A DNA stretch of 64,000 bases. It comes from Desulfoluna spongiiphila (GTDB lineage: Bacteria; Desulfobacterota; Desulfobacteria; Desulfobacterales; Desulfolunaceae). The notes beneath the pieces were generated by a model. That model searched no databases. It saw nothing but the letters and a program-made list of their open reading frames with translations, and was not told the DNA's origin. Made by a program: the position numbers and the translations under genes. Of this stretch, positions 53,371 to 62,261 are shown piece after piece; position 1 is the first letter of the stretch; every line of letters starts with the position of its first letter. The stretch is taken from the NCBI RefSeq assembly GCF_900101345.1, contig NZ_FMUX01000002.1, positions 62,001 through 126,000 on the forward strand, given 5' to 3'.

Positions 53371-53724
53371 ATGAAAACCAATATTACAGTATTAATCGGC
53401 TTGATTGTTTTGGCATCTCATTCTTTTGCTTCAGAATTGATGACAAAAAACTACTCAATTACAATTGAAACCCATTGTGAGGAAGGTGTTGTCTCATGCG
53501 GTGATGTGACTTATGTCGGCACTCACAATAAAACGGGTAAATCCAACATACTAAATGGATCTACATGGCATTTAACCTGTGCCGATGGTGTTACGCCCGG
53601 CCGCTTTATCGGGTATAGGTTCAAAAGTGGTGACATTTCCTATCTCGTATTTGATAAAGGGCTGTTGGAGGTTTACCGTGGGGATGAGCTTCTCCTGAGC
53701 GAAGAAGGTAAATGGACGTATTAG
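53371..53724 (+). CDS. Small secreted hypothetical protein
   Basis: Protein of 117 aa with a Sec signal peptide (hydrophobic residues 5-16, probable cleavage after SHSFA). The mature part of about 97 aa is beta-rich with Cys pairs (HCEEGVVSCGDVTYVG; HLTCADG) likely forming a disulfide. Not recognised. AAAAGGAACC precedes ATG 53371, only 17 bp past the RAYT derivative, which may therefore supply or disrupt its promoter. Confidence 0.6.
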   Translation: MKTNITVLIGLIVLASHSFASELMTKNYSITIETHCEEGVVSCGDVTYVGTHNKTGKSNILNGSTWHLTCADGVTPGRFIGYRFKSGDISYLVFDKGLLEVYRGDELLLSEEGKWTY

Positions 53725-53773
53725 CGCATGGGAAGGGATCTGCATAATTTTCAGGGTGGCATTGATTCCCCCT

Positions 53774-54862
53774 TCAGCTGTCCTTCTTCAGGTATACGGG
53801 CTCTTCCGAATGGTCGAGCTGCTTGTCCTTTAGCATCCTGCGGGTTCGTTCTTCCCATTGGGAACGGGCCAGGACCTGCATGTCGGCGATGGCATCGACC
53901 TCATCCATAATTTCCATTCCCAGCAGGGTTTCGATAATGTCTTCAATGGTGACAACCCCTGCCGTTCCTCCGTACTCATCGACCACCAGTGAAATGTGTT
54001 CCTGGCGTGTGAGGAGAAAGTCGAATATCACCGTCAGGGAGAGGGTCTCCTGAACGGTTATGATGTCTCGCTTCAATTCATACAGGGGCTTGGCTACCTT
54101 TCCCTTGGTCGATGCCAGCAGGATGTCATTTTTCATGACATACCCGGTGATGGTGTCCAAATTTTCACTGTAGACGGGTATTCTTGAGAAAATGATATGC
54201 GGATGCGTTTCGATGACCTGTTCGGTCAGCATCTCTTCTTTCAGCGCAAACAGTACGGTTCTCGGGGTCATGATGTCCTTGACCCGCAGTGAGTTGAAAC
54301 GGAAGAGGCTTCTCAGGATGCGGGCCTCCTGTTTCTTGATTTCGCCGGATTTTTCCCCGAGTTCGGCCATGGCTGAAAATTCTTCCCTGGAGAAGGCATG
54401 GGGTGTTGTTTCAGGTGAAAAGAGTCGGGTGATGTATTTTGAAATCCAGACAAACGGCAGCATCATGGGGATAAGGTAGGAGAGCAGCAACGATACGGTT
54501 CCGGCAAGCTGCTTCCAGTATGTGGCACCAATGGATTTGGGGATGATTTCCGAAACGATCAGGATCAACAGGGTTAATACCGCTGAGATTACTCCGACGT
54601 ACTGGTTACCGAAAACCGCCGCGGCCTGTGCTCCTGCCCCGGCGGCCCCCACGGTGTGTGCAATGGTATTGAGGCTCAGGATGGCGGCCAGCGGTCTGTC
54701 AATATTCTCCTTGAATTCATGGAGCCGCTTTCCGACTTTTGGGTTTTTCTTTTCGACCACACCGATATACGAGTGCGGTATGCTCAGAAGAACCGCTTCC
54801 ATCATGGAGCAGGCGAAAGAGAAAAACAGGGCGATTGAAATGTAAACGAAAAGCAATGTCAT
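53774..54862 (-). CDS. CNNM/DUF21 transporter with CBS pair (hemolysin-C-like family)
   Basis: Inner-membrane protein of 362 aa. The N-terminal DUF21/CNNM domain has three to four helices (starting LFVYISIALFFSFACSMMEA). A CBS pair spans about residues 195-325, with DIMTPRTV and VVDEYGGTAGVVTIEDIIE. The CorC/HlyC C-terminal domain is absent. The family mediates Mg2+ or related divalent cation export or sensing, with ATP/Mg binding at the CBS pair. The gene converges with the secreted protein. Confidence 0.88.
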   Translation of the reverse strand: MTLLFVYISIALFFSFACSMMEAVLLSIPHSYIGVVEKKNPKVGKRLHEFKENIDRPLAAILSLNTIAHTVGAAGAGAQAAAVFGNQYVGVISAVLTLLILIVSEIIPKSIGATYWKQLAGTVSLLLSYLIPMMLPFVWISKYITRLFSPETTPHAFSREEFSAMAELGEKSGEIKKQEARILRSLFRFNSLRVKDIMTPRTVLFALKEEMLTEQVIETHPHIIFSRIPVYSENLDTITGYVMKNDILLASTKGKVAKPLYELKRDIITVQETLSLTVIFDFLLTRQEHISLVVDEYGGTAGVVTIEDIIETLLGMEIMDEVDAIADMQVLARSQWEERTRRMLKDKQLDHSEEPVYLKKDS

Positions 54863-55016
54863 GTGGGGAGCCTTTGATCCATTTTATGTTACATTCTGTT
54901 TTTAACCAAGATATCAGGGATTCAGCCATGATTCAATATGACTTTCTTATCGGGAGAAGGGGGTGCCCATGCAAAGGGGGACTCTGCAGGTTTGCTATTT
55001 GTTTAGGGGGTTATAG

Positions 55017-55508
55017 ATGATTCGAAACGCCTGTGGCTCGGATTGCATCAATTTGGCGGCACTATCGTTAGACGTGTGGCTTCAAACATATTCCGTTGAT
55101 GGCATCTGTAAAGAGAGTTCCACATTTGCTTTGTCTACCTTCACTGAAGAGTATTTTAAGCAGCGCTTGCGAGATTCGAAGTACAGATGTCTGGTTTTCG
55201 AAGATGGGATGTATATCAGGGGTTTCACCCTCATAAATCTGGAATCTCGATTTCAAAGTGACGTGAATGGATTTGAGATTGAAAAACTATACGTCCACTC
55301 CCCTTTCCAGGGCCGTGGCATTGGCCGGAAGCTGCTGGCGGAAATAAAAGAACAGTTCGGGGACAGGTTCTGGTTGTACACGTGGGTCAGGAACAAGTCC
55401 GTCGGGTTTTATGAAAAATGTGGATTTAAAAATATAGGTTCCTATAGCTTTATGTTTGGGGCTGATCCCATCGAAAACCATGTGTTCGGCTACGGCGGTT
55501 CATCATAA
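55017..55508 (+). CDS. GNAT family N-acetyltransferase
   Basis: Protein of 163 aa. The acetyl-CoA pyrophosphate loop FQGRGIGRKLL (Q/RxxGxG) follows the IEKLYVHSP strand, and the C-terminal FYEKCGFKNIGS motif is typical. Substrate unknown. Single gene; TTTAGGGGG supplies the ribosome-binding site. Confidence 0.85.
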   Translation: MIRNACGSDCINLAALSLDVWLQTYSVDGICKESSTFALSTFTEEYFKQRLRDSKYRCLVFEDGMYIRGFTLINLESRFQSDVNGFEIEKLYVHSPFQGRGIGRKLLAEIKEQFGDRFWLYTWVRNKSVGFYEKCGFKNIGSYSFMFGADPIENHVFGYGGSS

Positions 55509-55634
55509 TACCTTTATCCGCACCGGTGCCGTGTCGACCGTCGCTATGGCCTCAATGTTTCTGGAAAATCAACGCTGCAGTGCTTCGGCGCACGTCAGGC
55601 AGGGGATGTGTTACCTCCATAAGGATGAGGATGA

Positions 55635-55961
55635 ATGATTGCTTACTGTGGAATTGACTGTTCAAAGTGTAAAAGCTATATAGCAACTCAATCGGGTAAA
55701 CGTGGAGAGTTGGAAAAAGTGGCTCGAAACCTGGCACAAATCTATCATGCTGAAGTCAAACCGGAGTATGTTGTCTGTGACGGTTGCAAAGCAGATAAAA
55801 GGCATTCGTATTTTTGCAGCAATAGATGCAACATGCGGCCATGTTGCATGGATAGAAATTATACGTCTTGTATCGAATGTTCTGACTTTCCGTGTGCTGA
55901 ATTAGAACTCGAAATCAGGAACAAACCTGAAGCATGGGAAAATCTCGAAAAAATGAGATAA
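55635..55961 (+). CDS. DUF3795 cysteine-rich protein
   Basis: Protein of 108 aa with twelve cysteines arranged as in DUF3795: CGIDCSKCKSY at the start, CDGCKAD, CSNRCNMRPCC and CIECSDFPC. Probably binds zinc or an iron-sulfur cluster; role unknown. AAGGATGAGG precedes ATG. Confidence 0.85.
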   Translation: MIAYCGIDCSKCKSYIATQSGKRGELEKVARNLAQIYHAEVKPEYVVCDGCKADKRHSYFCSNRCNMRPCCMDRNYTSCIECSDFPCAELELEIRNKPEAWENLEKMR

Positions 55962-56107
55962 AAAGCAAATCAGTGAATTCTGGCGCTACTTGTTACAGGT
56001 TGCCGTGGTGAGGCTATGGATTAAGTGAAAAATGCATATATAATCTGGGGCTAAGAGTATTAAACCATACCGTAACGTCTGTTGCCGGGATTAATTTTTT
56101 ACACGTA

Positions 56108-56129
56108 ATCCGGTACTCGGGTACCGGAT
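56108..56129. repeat. Perfect 9-bp hairpin
   Basis: ATCCGGTAC-TCGG-GTACCGGAT just upstream of the next gene; could be an operator or a leader hairpin. Confidence 0.5.
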
Positions 56130-56173
56130 ATTCAGGGCCGGTCCAAACCTCTTCTTTACAATCGGAATCAATG

Positions 56174-56566
56174 ATGAACAGAGAGATGTTTTTAAAAGAA
56201 TTCCTTGGTGCTTTGGGTGCTGTTGATGTTCTCTATAAAGAAGTGACAGAAGAGCATGTGAGGGGCACCGTAATCTATGACCTGGATGACCCAGAAGAAT
56301 TTCAGGATTTTTGTTGGTACCAACCGGAAAATCGTACAATTTCAACTTCAATTTACAATCTTGCCTGCCTACTTCATGTGCAGGACCTTTTGGATATCGA
56401 TAAACTGAGAATATCGAGGGCTGAGCTTCGAGGGCGGTATAACGATGCGTGGAATTCACACCTCATTCAGGCTGAGTTTGATCAAATAGTTGATGCATTG
56501 GAGCAGGTTGTCGTTCGAATGGTAGATGACGGCGAAGATTCGGATATGTATTTTATTCATGAGTAA
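56174..56566 (+). CDS. Hypothetical acidic protein
   Basis: Soluble acidic protein of 130 aa (another ATG one codon upstream at 56171), helical at both ends. CGGAATCA precedes it. Not recognised. Confidence 0.5.
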   Translation: MNREMFLKEFLGALGAVDVLYKEVTEEHVRGTVIYDLDDPEEFQDFCWYQPENRTISTSIYNLACLLHVQDLLDIDKLRISRAELRGRYNDAWNSHLIQAEFDQIVDALEQVVVRMVDDGEDSDMYFIHE

Positions 56567-56991
56567 AAAATTGCCAATACTTGGTTTGTTTGGGGACGTA
56601 CAGCTGAACTTGGAGTTAATGGCGGGATACTATGGAATGCAAGAAACCGTTGATGGTTTACTTCCCAAGTATCCGAAAACAAACGATTATGGTTGAGTCT
56701 TGTGGGGACACAAAACGCCAGATGAATACGCCTGTCAGTCAGATGATTCAGCGCTTAGGGATACCGTCAGAAACAGTTCGCGTAATGCAGAACTGAATTG
56801 TTTTTTGGGAACATCTGGATGAATTGGTTTACTCTGAGAGAGCGGCCTGAGGTTGATACGCAATGGCGGTTATCTACACGTTATGTGGGGTTTTGATCCT
56901 AACAATAAGGTAAGTGATGGTAAAAATCAGCTTGAGAAGTCCTTCCTGATATAAGGGCTTTGCTCAAGACATATTTGGGGCATGAATAGTA
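56567..56991. other. Decayed coding remnants
   Basis: Short protein-like stretches in shifting frames (for example WGRTAELGVNGGILWNARNR near 56587) without starts suggest an eroded gene. Nothing can be named. Confidence 0.35.
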
Positions 56992-57306
56992 ATGAAAAAT
57001 TTTGCTATCAACTTTAATGGCAAGACTGCCAAGTATGGATTTTATCAAAATGTCTTCGTTGTTGCGGACGATTTGAATAGCGCAGAATTGCTTGGTATTA
57101 AGAAAATTAAAGAGGATAAGAAACTTCAAGCAATAACTCTAAACATTGAGGAAGATCCTCCAATGATTTACCTTGATTCATATTGTGAAGTTGAAGAAAT
57201 AACTGAAAGAGAGCCTTTATCTGAGCAGGGGCGCACATATTACCTTGAAAAAAAATGGTGGCAATTTGGAAATGATTGCCGTTTACCAAAATTTGGTATC
57301 GACTAA
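56992..57306 (+). CDS. Hypothetical protein
   Basis: Soluble 104-aa protein, AT-rich, with a DDLNSAELLGIKKIKED helix and a Trp-rich end (KKWWQFGND). No clear ribosome-binding site. The repeated use of Glu/Ile and a size near 100 aa resemble small immunity-type proteins, but I do not recognise it. Confidence 0.4.
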   Translation: MKNFAINFNGKTAKYGFYQNVFVVADDLNSAELLGIKKIKEDKKLQAITLNIEEDPPMIYLDSYCEVEEITEREPLSEQGRTYYLEKKWWQFGNDCRLPKFGID

Positions 57307-57389
57307 AAAGTCCCAATTTTAATTTGGTTGCTTTTTGGTGTATTTTTACGAGCCATCAATTAACCTATCCATTTTTTAGGTAGCAGGCT

Positions 57390-57629
57390 ATGTTTAAATC
57401 CTTTCAAAATTTTTATTGCCCTTATTGCAATGCCCTATTGCAACCTGTTAACGGGGTCTATCCCAAAACGTGCGTGTTCTGTAACAAGCCGATTGCCTAT
57501 GGAAAATCTGGCACCGCAAAGTCGTATATTCGGTTACCCGACTTGCCGATAAAACTTCAGGATATCATTGCTATCCTTGGCTTGGTCGGTGCCCTTATAT
57601 ATGCATATTTTCTTGCTTCTTCATCATGA
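57390..57629 (+). CDS. Small zinc-ribbon protein with C-terminal membrane anchor
   Basis: Protein of 79 aa. Zinc ribbon Cys10/Cys13 and Cys28/Cys31 (CPYCNALLQ; CVFCNKP) followed by a single C-terminal transmembrane helix (IIAILGLVGALIYAYFL). Tail-anchored layout; function unknown. Confidence 0.6.
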   Translation: MFKSFQNFYCPYCNALLQPVNGVYPKTCVFCNKPIAYGKSGTAKSYIRLPDLPIKLQDIIAILGLVGALIYAYFLASSS

Positions 57630-57722
57630 TGCCTTGAACGGCGGTAGTCACGTCAATGGAGGGAATATCACTCATTCCGTGTTTGCATAGTTGTTTGTTG
57701 CCTTTGGGGGATTCAAATTAAA

Positions 57723-58394
57723 ATGAAATCAATTTGTTTTACAAGTTTTATTCTTCTTTTCTCGTTAGTTGGTTTTTCGTGTACTACGGTGCGCCTTGTG
57801 AACCAGGGGAATATAACCTGTCCCATTGAGATGGAAACGTATCGTATTGCGTTGCCTGATCTGGAACCGTGGAAAGAGTGGGCTGTTACCCAAACGCCGA
57901 TGAATGAGACCGTATCGTTTCAACGCCTGAAAATACATCCCCTTAATGGGGTGATCCTGGGGCGGACAGAAATACTGATTTTTAAGACTGAATTTCTTCC
58001 GGTGGAAAACGGCATATCCGAGACAGAGCTTGCAAAGGCCCTTATTGACAAGGAAGAGCGGATAATGAGAGGGGCAGGGGAAACCACCGATGGCTATGAA
58101 CTCAGGGACGTGAAAAAAGCTGTCGTGGAGCTGAACGGTAAGAAACTCCATACCATGACATACAGGGTTACCAGGGGGTCAGCCACGATGGCAAGCTTCA
58201 AACGCTGTTATTTCGTCAAGGCGGCCTATTATCTCTATTTCCCTGATGATTTTCAGGATTCGCACAATGTCTACCGCTTTTTGATTCAGGAATCGTATAT
58301 TCCGGGGGCATTCGTCTCTGTCGACTTGGAGAAAATTCATCCGATCATCAACGCGTTTCGTCTTATTCCGCCCGAGGACAATGGTCAAAGTTGA
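57723..58394 (+). CDS. Lipoprotein of unknown function
   Basis: Protein of 223 aa with a lipoprotein signal peptide (lipobox VGFSC, Cys at 20). The mature domain of about 200 aa is mixed alpha/beta. GTGDGYEL-like family signatures are not evident and I do not recognise it. Probably anchored in the outer or inner membrane facing the periplasm. Confidence 0.65.
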   Translation: MKSICFTSFILLFSLVGFSCTTVRLVNQGNITCPIEMETYRIALPDLEPWKEWAVTQTPMNETVSFQRLKIHPLNGVILGRTEILIFKTEFLPVENGISETELAKALIDKEERIMRGAGETTDGYELRDVKKAVVELNGKKLHTMTYRVTRGSATMASFKRCYFVKAAYYLYFPDDFQDSHNVYRFLIQESYIPGAFVSVDLEKIHPIINAFRLIPPEDNGQS

Positions 58395-58471
58395 GGTGAG
58401 CACGGCCGATGCGTTGTGTTTGATGATTTTCCTTCTATGTCTCTGTATGTTATCGGTTGTTTTCTTAATTA

Positions 58472-58503
58472 AGGTGGGCACGCTTCGCGCTTTGCTCATC
58501 CTA
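58472..58503. repeat. GTGGGCACGCTTCGC dispersed repeat
   Basis: GGTGGGCACGCTTCGCGCTTTG is a very common bacterial hairpin-type repeat; a related inverse copy is near 43928. Confidence 0.5.
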
Positions 58504-58642
58504 CAGTCCCTCAGGACTGGTGATTATGAAGAGGAACCGGACAAGCGCAGAGAGACATCTGGCGAGTGGGGGGGCTGCGTTCATTGTCCTTTTGAGTGAT
58601 TTACCGATACTCCACACCTCTTCTATCTGAAAAAGAGGAAAG

Positions 58643-59275
58643 ATGACTTTTCAATCGTGGCTCATATACATAGCCTTGGTGGTCGTTGCCACGGCAACGC
58701 CGGGGCCGGCCGTTTTTTTTATCATGACGAAGTCAGCGTTACACGGGTGGCGTCAGGCAATATTCGCGGCCTTAGGGAACATTGCGGGGCTTTTTTGCCT
58801 TGGTATTGTGGCGGTTTCAGGCTTGGGGATCATACTTGAAACATCAGAGACGATATATACTGCCGTTAAATATGCCGGTTCACTGTATCTGATGTTTTTG
58901 GGGCTGAAACTTATTTTTCAGCAGGATCCGGATCTCGGTACCAAACATACTGAATTTCACCATGCCAAGATGGCATCATGTAAAATGTTTACCCATGCAT
59001 TTGGTGTGGCCGTTACCAACCCAAAAGCCATCATTTTTCTCACGGCTCTGTTTCCGCCATTTTTAAACCATGACGAAGCCCTTATTCCACAATTTCTGGT
59101 ACTGATTCTTGTGCTAATGGGGTCATCCTGTGTCTTTTTGATGCTGTATGCCCTGATCGTGGACAGGGCGACAAACTGGTTCAACAAGCCATACAGGATG
59201 AAAGCAATACGTCAGACAAGTGGGTCTGTTTTTGTTGGGTTTGGTCTTCTCATGGCGACGTCATCAAACAGATAA
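58643..59275 (+). CDS. LysE/RhtB family amino-acid exporter
   Basis: Inner-membrane protein of 210 aa with five to six helices. The family start (VVATATPGPAVFFIMTKSAL HGWRQ region) and the GSLYLMFLGLKLI and FGVAVTNPKAIIFLTALFPPF segments are clear. It exports amino acids or similar metabolites. GAGGAAAG precedes ATG. A strong terminator follows at 59404. Confidence 0.88.
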   Translation: MTFQSWLIYIALVVVATATPGPAVFFIMTKSALHGWRQAIFAALGNIAGLFCLGIVAVSGLGIILETSETIYTAVKYAGSLYLMFLGLKLIFQQDPDLGTKHTEFHHAKMASCKMFTHAFGVAVTNPKAIIFLTALFPPFLNHDEALIPQFLVLILVLMGSSCVFLMLYALIVDRATNWFNKPYRMKAIRQTSGSVFVGFGLLMATSSNR

Positions 59276-59403
59276 CGTGGTGTTACATTTCATGGGGGCT
59301 TATGCCGCGAAGGCGGCACCTATCCGTTGCTCACAAAACCGGTTTTATAGGCGGGAAGGTTTACCCGTTATGGGCAATCGCTTTGGAAGGGCAGTCGAGA
59401 TGA

Positions 59404-59437
59404 AAGCCCACCTCGGGGTTACGAGGTGGGCTTTTTT
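59404..59437 (+). terminator. Terminator after the LysE-type exporter
   Basis: A 12-bp stem (59404-59415 with 59422-59433), a 6-nt loop and a T6 run. Confidence 0.85.
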
Positions 59438-59448
59438 ATATTCGGCAA

Positions 59449-59655
59449 CCCGCTTTTAAGGTGGTCACCTTGCTGCCGGAGGCTTAACTTTTGCCTGATC
59501 TTATAACGACGGGTTTAATGAACAGGTTTTAAAAACAGATTCGGTTTAATCTGAATCAATAGCAAATGTGATTTTCCCTGAGGAATGAAGGGCAAAGCGC
59601 ATTTGCAACCTGCTTTCGAGGTGGCACACCTCGCCGCCGGAGGCATCGCTTTTTG
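59449..59655 (+). repeat. Two hairpin-type dispersed repeat copies
   Basis: A partial copy (59449-59492: CTTTTAAGGTGGTCACCTTG, GCTGCCGGAGGC) is followed by a full copy (about 59566-59655). In the full copy the outer stem is GCAAATG with CATTTGC, a compensatory variant of the stem at 1498. Confidence 0.7.
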
Positions 59656-59679
59656 CAAGGTTTACTTTTGCGCCGGCCC

Positions 59680-60471
59680 TTACAACGTTCCCATGTACTT
59701 CCCTCCGTCCACAAGCAGGTTGTGGCCGGTGATGAAGTTTGCCTGTCGGCTTGCGAGGAAGGCTGCTGCGGCGCCAAAATCCGATGGGTTTCCGAAGGCT
59801 CCGCATGGAATGGCGGATACCATTTGGCGGTAGACCTCCTCTTCGGTTTTGCCTGCCAGGGCGGCGCGGTCCCGGGTCAACTTGTCCACGCGCTTTGTTT
59901 TGTGGGTGCCCGGCAGCAGGGCATTGACGGTGATGCCGTGGGGGGCCAGTTCCGTGGCGATGGTTTTTAAGAATCCGGTGAGTCCGGACCGGGCCATGTT
60001 GGAGAGCAGCAGGTCGCCGATGGGCTGCTTGACGGAGATGGACGTGATGGCAATGATCCGTCCCCACCCCTTGGCTTTCATGGCCGGGTAGACGTGGTGG
60101 ATCAGATGAACGGCGCTCATCAGGTTGAGGTCCAGGGCTTTTTGGTAGTCGGGCAGGGCCGTGGCCTCAAAGGTCCCCGGCGGCGGTCCCCCTGCGTTGG
60201 TGACCAGGATATCGGGGGTTCCCAGGGCATCGGTGACCTGGTTGATCAATCTGTCGATGTCCTCTTTTTTTGCCAGATCCGCTTCAAAGCCCATCGCTTC
60301 GACGTCGTATTGTTCCGAGATTTCATGGGCTGCCTTCTGGGCTGATGCTTCGTTTCGGGAGCACACGGCAACCCGGCACCCCTCGGACGCCAGCGCGTCC
60401 GCGCAGCTTCGTCCGAGTCCCCTGCTTGAGGCTGAGACCAGTGCAAGTTTTCCTTCAATTCCAAGATTCAT
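59680..60471 (-). CDS. Atypical short-chain dehydrogenase/reductase
   Basis: Protein of 263 aa with SDR cofactor motif SASSRGLGRS near residue 14 and NAG near 89. The active-site stretch reads ITSISVKQPIGDLLLSNMARS: the catalytic Ser is there, but Tyr and Lys of YxxxK are replaced (SNMAR). This matches the BKR-like atypical SDR subgroup, whose chemistry is not settled. ATG 60471 sits behind AAGGG; a GTG seven codons upstream is less likely. It is downstream of the LeuRS-like gene on the same strand (50 bp), probably one operon. Confidence 0.85.
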   Translation of the reverse strand: MNLGIEGKLALVSASSRGLGRSCADALASEGCRVAVCSRNEASAQKAAHEISEQYDVEAMGFEADLAKKEDIDRLINQVTDALGTPDILVTNAGGPPPGTFEATALPDYQKALDLNLMSAVHLIHHVYPAMKAKGWGRIIAITSISVKQPIGDLLLSNMARSGLTGFLKTIATELAPHGITVNALLPGTHKTKRVDKLTRDRAALAGKTEEEVYRQMVSAIPCGAFGNPSDFGAAAAFLASRQANFITGHNLLVDGGKYMGTL

Positions 60472-60521
60472 GGGTTGTTTCCCTTGATTCACGTTACAGA
60501 GTCACTGCTTCACTAAGACAA

Positions 60522-61970
60522 TCAGGGACGGATGTACGCCGACAAGAGTCGGCGTACGTCGTTTTCTGCCTGGAGAACCCCTTCACCGGACATCACATAG
60601 GCCAGGGCCGGATACGTTACTTTATCGGCTTTGCCCACACCCTGGTCCCTCCTGATATCCCGTTGCAGCCGGTAGAGTTCGCGAAATGCCAGGTGCAGTT
60701 CTCCGCCTGTCATGTGTTCCACCACCTTTCGAGACCTCTTTGCCCCCTTTGCAAAATCCTTGTCCGACAGGTTGGGGATCTCAGGGGAGACGGAGAGGTT
60801 GGCGATGAAGCGCTCTGCCTGTTCCATCGTCTCTTGTTTCACGGACAGGGCGTCCGCAGGTGCCGATGCCGAAAGACAGGCAAGCTGTCCTGCCGGGGTG
60901 TCGGTTGACTCACCACCTTCCGTTTCGGCTGCACCAACAAAGATCGTTTTGCTAAGGGCCGGAAGGGAGAAGCCGCAATCGACGGCCAGGCAAACCAGGC
61001 GGGCTACCTCAAGGGCGCCCATCTCACGGTCCAGGACGGTCATCCAGGAACCGGGTTCGGTTGTGTTGGCGTACGCGTTTAGGAATTCGAGCATCGAAAC
61101 GAAGGGGCTCTCGGGTTCGGAATTGCCGGTGCCGGGGGCTGAAGCAGCGATCTTCTGGGAGCCAAGGGCGTACTCCGTGATGGTTCGGGCGCGGCCTTCC
61201 GCCTCAAGGGTTGAAAAATACTGGGCCGCAGCGGCGCCGTGGGGGAGGCCGTCCGCGGAACTGCCCGTGCGGAATCCCGTGCCCGTACGGATCACCGGTG
61301 GTTCGATCCAGCTGTCGCTACTGGTTCCCGGAATGGCCGGAACCAGGCCGAAGCGGATGGGAAGCCCCACGTCGCGGGCAAAGCTCAGGTCCGCGGCGCA
61401 ATGTGCGGGGTTTACGATGACCACACCGGTGCCGATGTCCGGGGCGACCCAGTCCACCGCCCAGACCGGCATAAGGTCACCGTGCAGGGGGTGGCGCACA
61501 TACGCGCCGGTAAAGGCCGGAAGCTCTTTACCCTTTGGCGCCAGCGGGTGGTGGGGGTGGACCGCGATGGCACATGCCGCAGGGAACGGACTCCAGTCCG
61601 TTGTGAAGCAGTGCAGCTCCCGTGGTTCGGTGTTGGGAGCCGATGGGTACAGCGGAAAGGTGATCAGGGCGCCTTGACGCGGTTTCAGGGCTTTTTTGGC
61701 CAGGCGGGTGAGGGCGGTATCTGCCGCTTCCAGCCATTCTGACAGAAACGTTTTTGCTGCCACAGACGGAAGGTAGTACAGCCCTTCACCGGCGTCATCC
61801 TGGGGCATCCGGTACACCAGGCCACGGTCTTCCAAGTCCCTGAGCACATCGCCGGGCGCCAGTTTTTTTTGATTTGTGTCCTGGGGGGCGCCGAGCAAAT
61901 CGATCAGACGTGTGTAACACGACGTGATTGCCGCAGCGCGGGGAGAACCTTCAACGGAGAATATCTTCAT
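60522..61970 (-). CDS. Leucyl-tRNA-synthetase-like protein without HIGH or KMSKS motifs
   Basis: Protein of 482 aa from ATG 61970 (GGAAAGGAAACC upstream). It follows LeuRS from just after the first Rossmann half: EDRGLVYRMP (about 47); a CP1 editing-like domain (about 100-270) with GALITFPLY, FTTDWSPF in place of TTRPDTxFG, GAYVRHPLHGDLMPVWAVD, GTGVVIVNPAHCAADLSFA in place of the AHDxRDxxFA loop, and GLPI. Next is a WMTVLDREMGALEVARLVC stretch (about 309-328) matching the LeuRS WMPVDxYxGGxEHAxLHLL segment, then an anticodon-domain-like helical region (about 380-445). The HIGH part is missing, KMSKS is lost and the editing motifs are altered, so it cannot charge tRNA. It could bind tRNA or an aminoacyl compound. 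Confidence 0.7.
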   Translation of the reverse strand: MKIFSVEGSPRAAAITSCYTRLIDLLGAPQDTNQKKLAPGDVLRDLEDRGLVYRMPQDDAGEGLYYLPSVAAKTFLSEWLEAADTALTRLAKKALKPRQGALITFPLYPSAPNTEPRELHCFTTDWSPFPAACAIAVHPHHPLAPKGKELPAFTGAYVRHPLHGDLMPVWAVDWVAPDIGTGVVIVNPAHCAADLSFARDVGLPIRFGLVPAIPGTSSDSWIEPPVIRTGTGFRTGSSADGLPHGAAAAQYFSTLEAEGRARTITEYALGSQKIAASAPGTGNSEPESPFVSMLEFLNAYANTTEPGSWMTVLDREMGALEVARLVCLAVDCGFSLPALSKTIFVGAAETEGGESTDTPAGQLACLSASAPADALSVKQETMEQAERFIANLSVSPEIPNLSDKDFAKGAKRSRKVVEHMTGGELHLAFRELYRLQRDIRRDQGVGKADKVTYPALAYVMSGEGVLQAENDVRRLLSAYIRP

Positions 61971-62261
61971 GGTTTCCTTTCCTGTGGTCGCCATGTCGAC
62001 GGCAGCGGCCACATTGCACTTTATCGATATCATGGGAGGGTGTTTGATTGCATCTTTGGGGACAGCTCGCAGGGCATCTCGACAAGGGGCGTTTTTTGCT
62101 ACGCCTTTACGGGCTTGATTCATGATCATCTGTGCGTCTGTTCGCCGACGGGAGATCAACAAATTCATTCCCCGGAACAAGAGACACGGTGTTCTGGCCT
62201 CGGGGGGATGCCGCCCCCCAAGGCCAGTGACGGCGAGGGCCCAGGGCCCTTGGGCTGGGTG
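61971..62261. other. Gap between the EamA and LeuRS-like genes
   Basis: A GC-rich palindrome AGGGCCCAGGGCCCT lies near 62235. Otherwise I see nothing in it; a frame extending the LeuRS-like gene upstream to 62180 lacks a HIGH motif and a ribosome-binding site. Confidence 0.4.
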
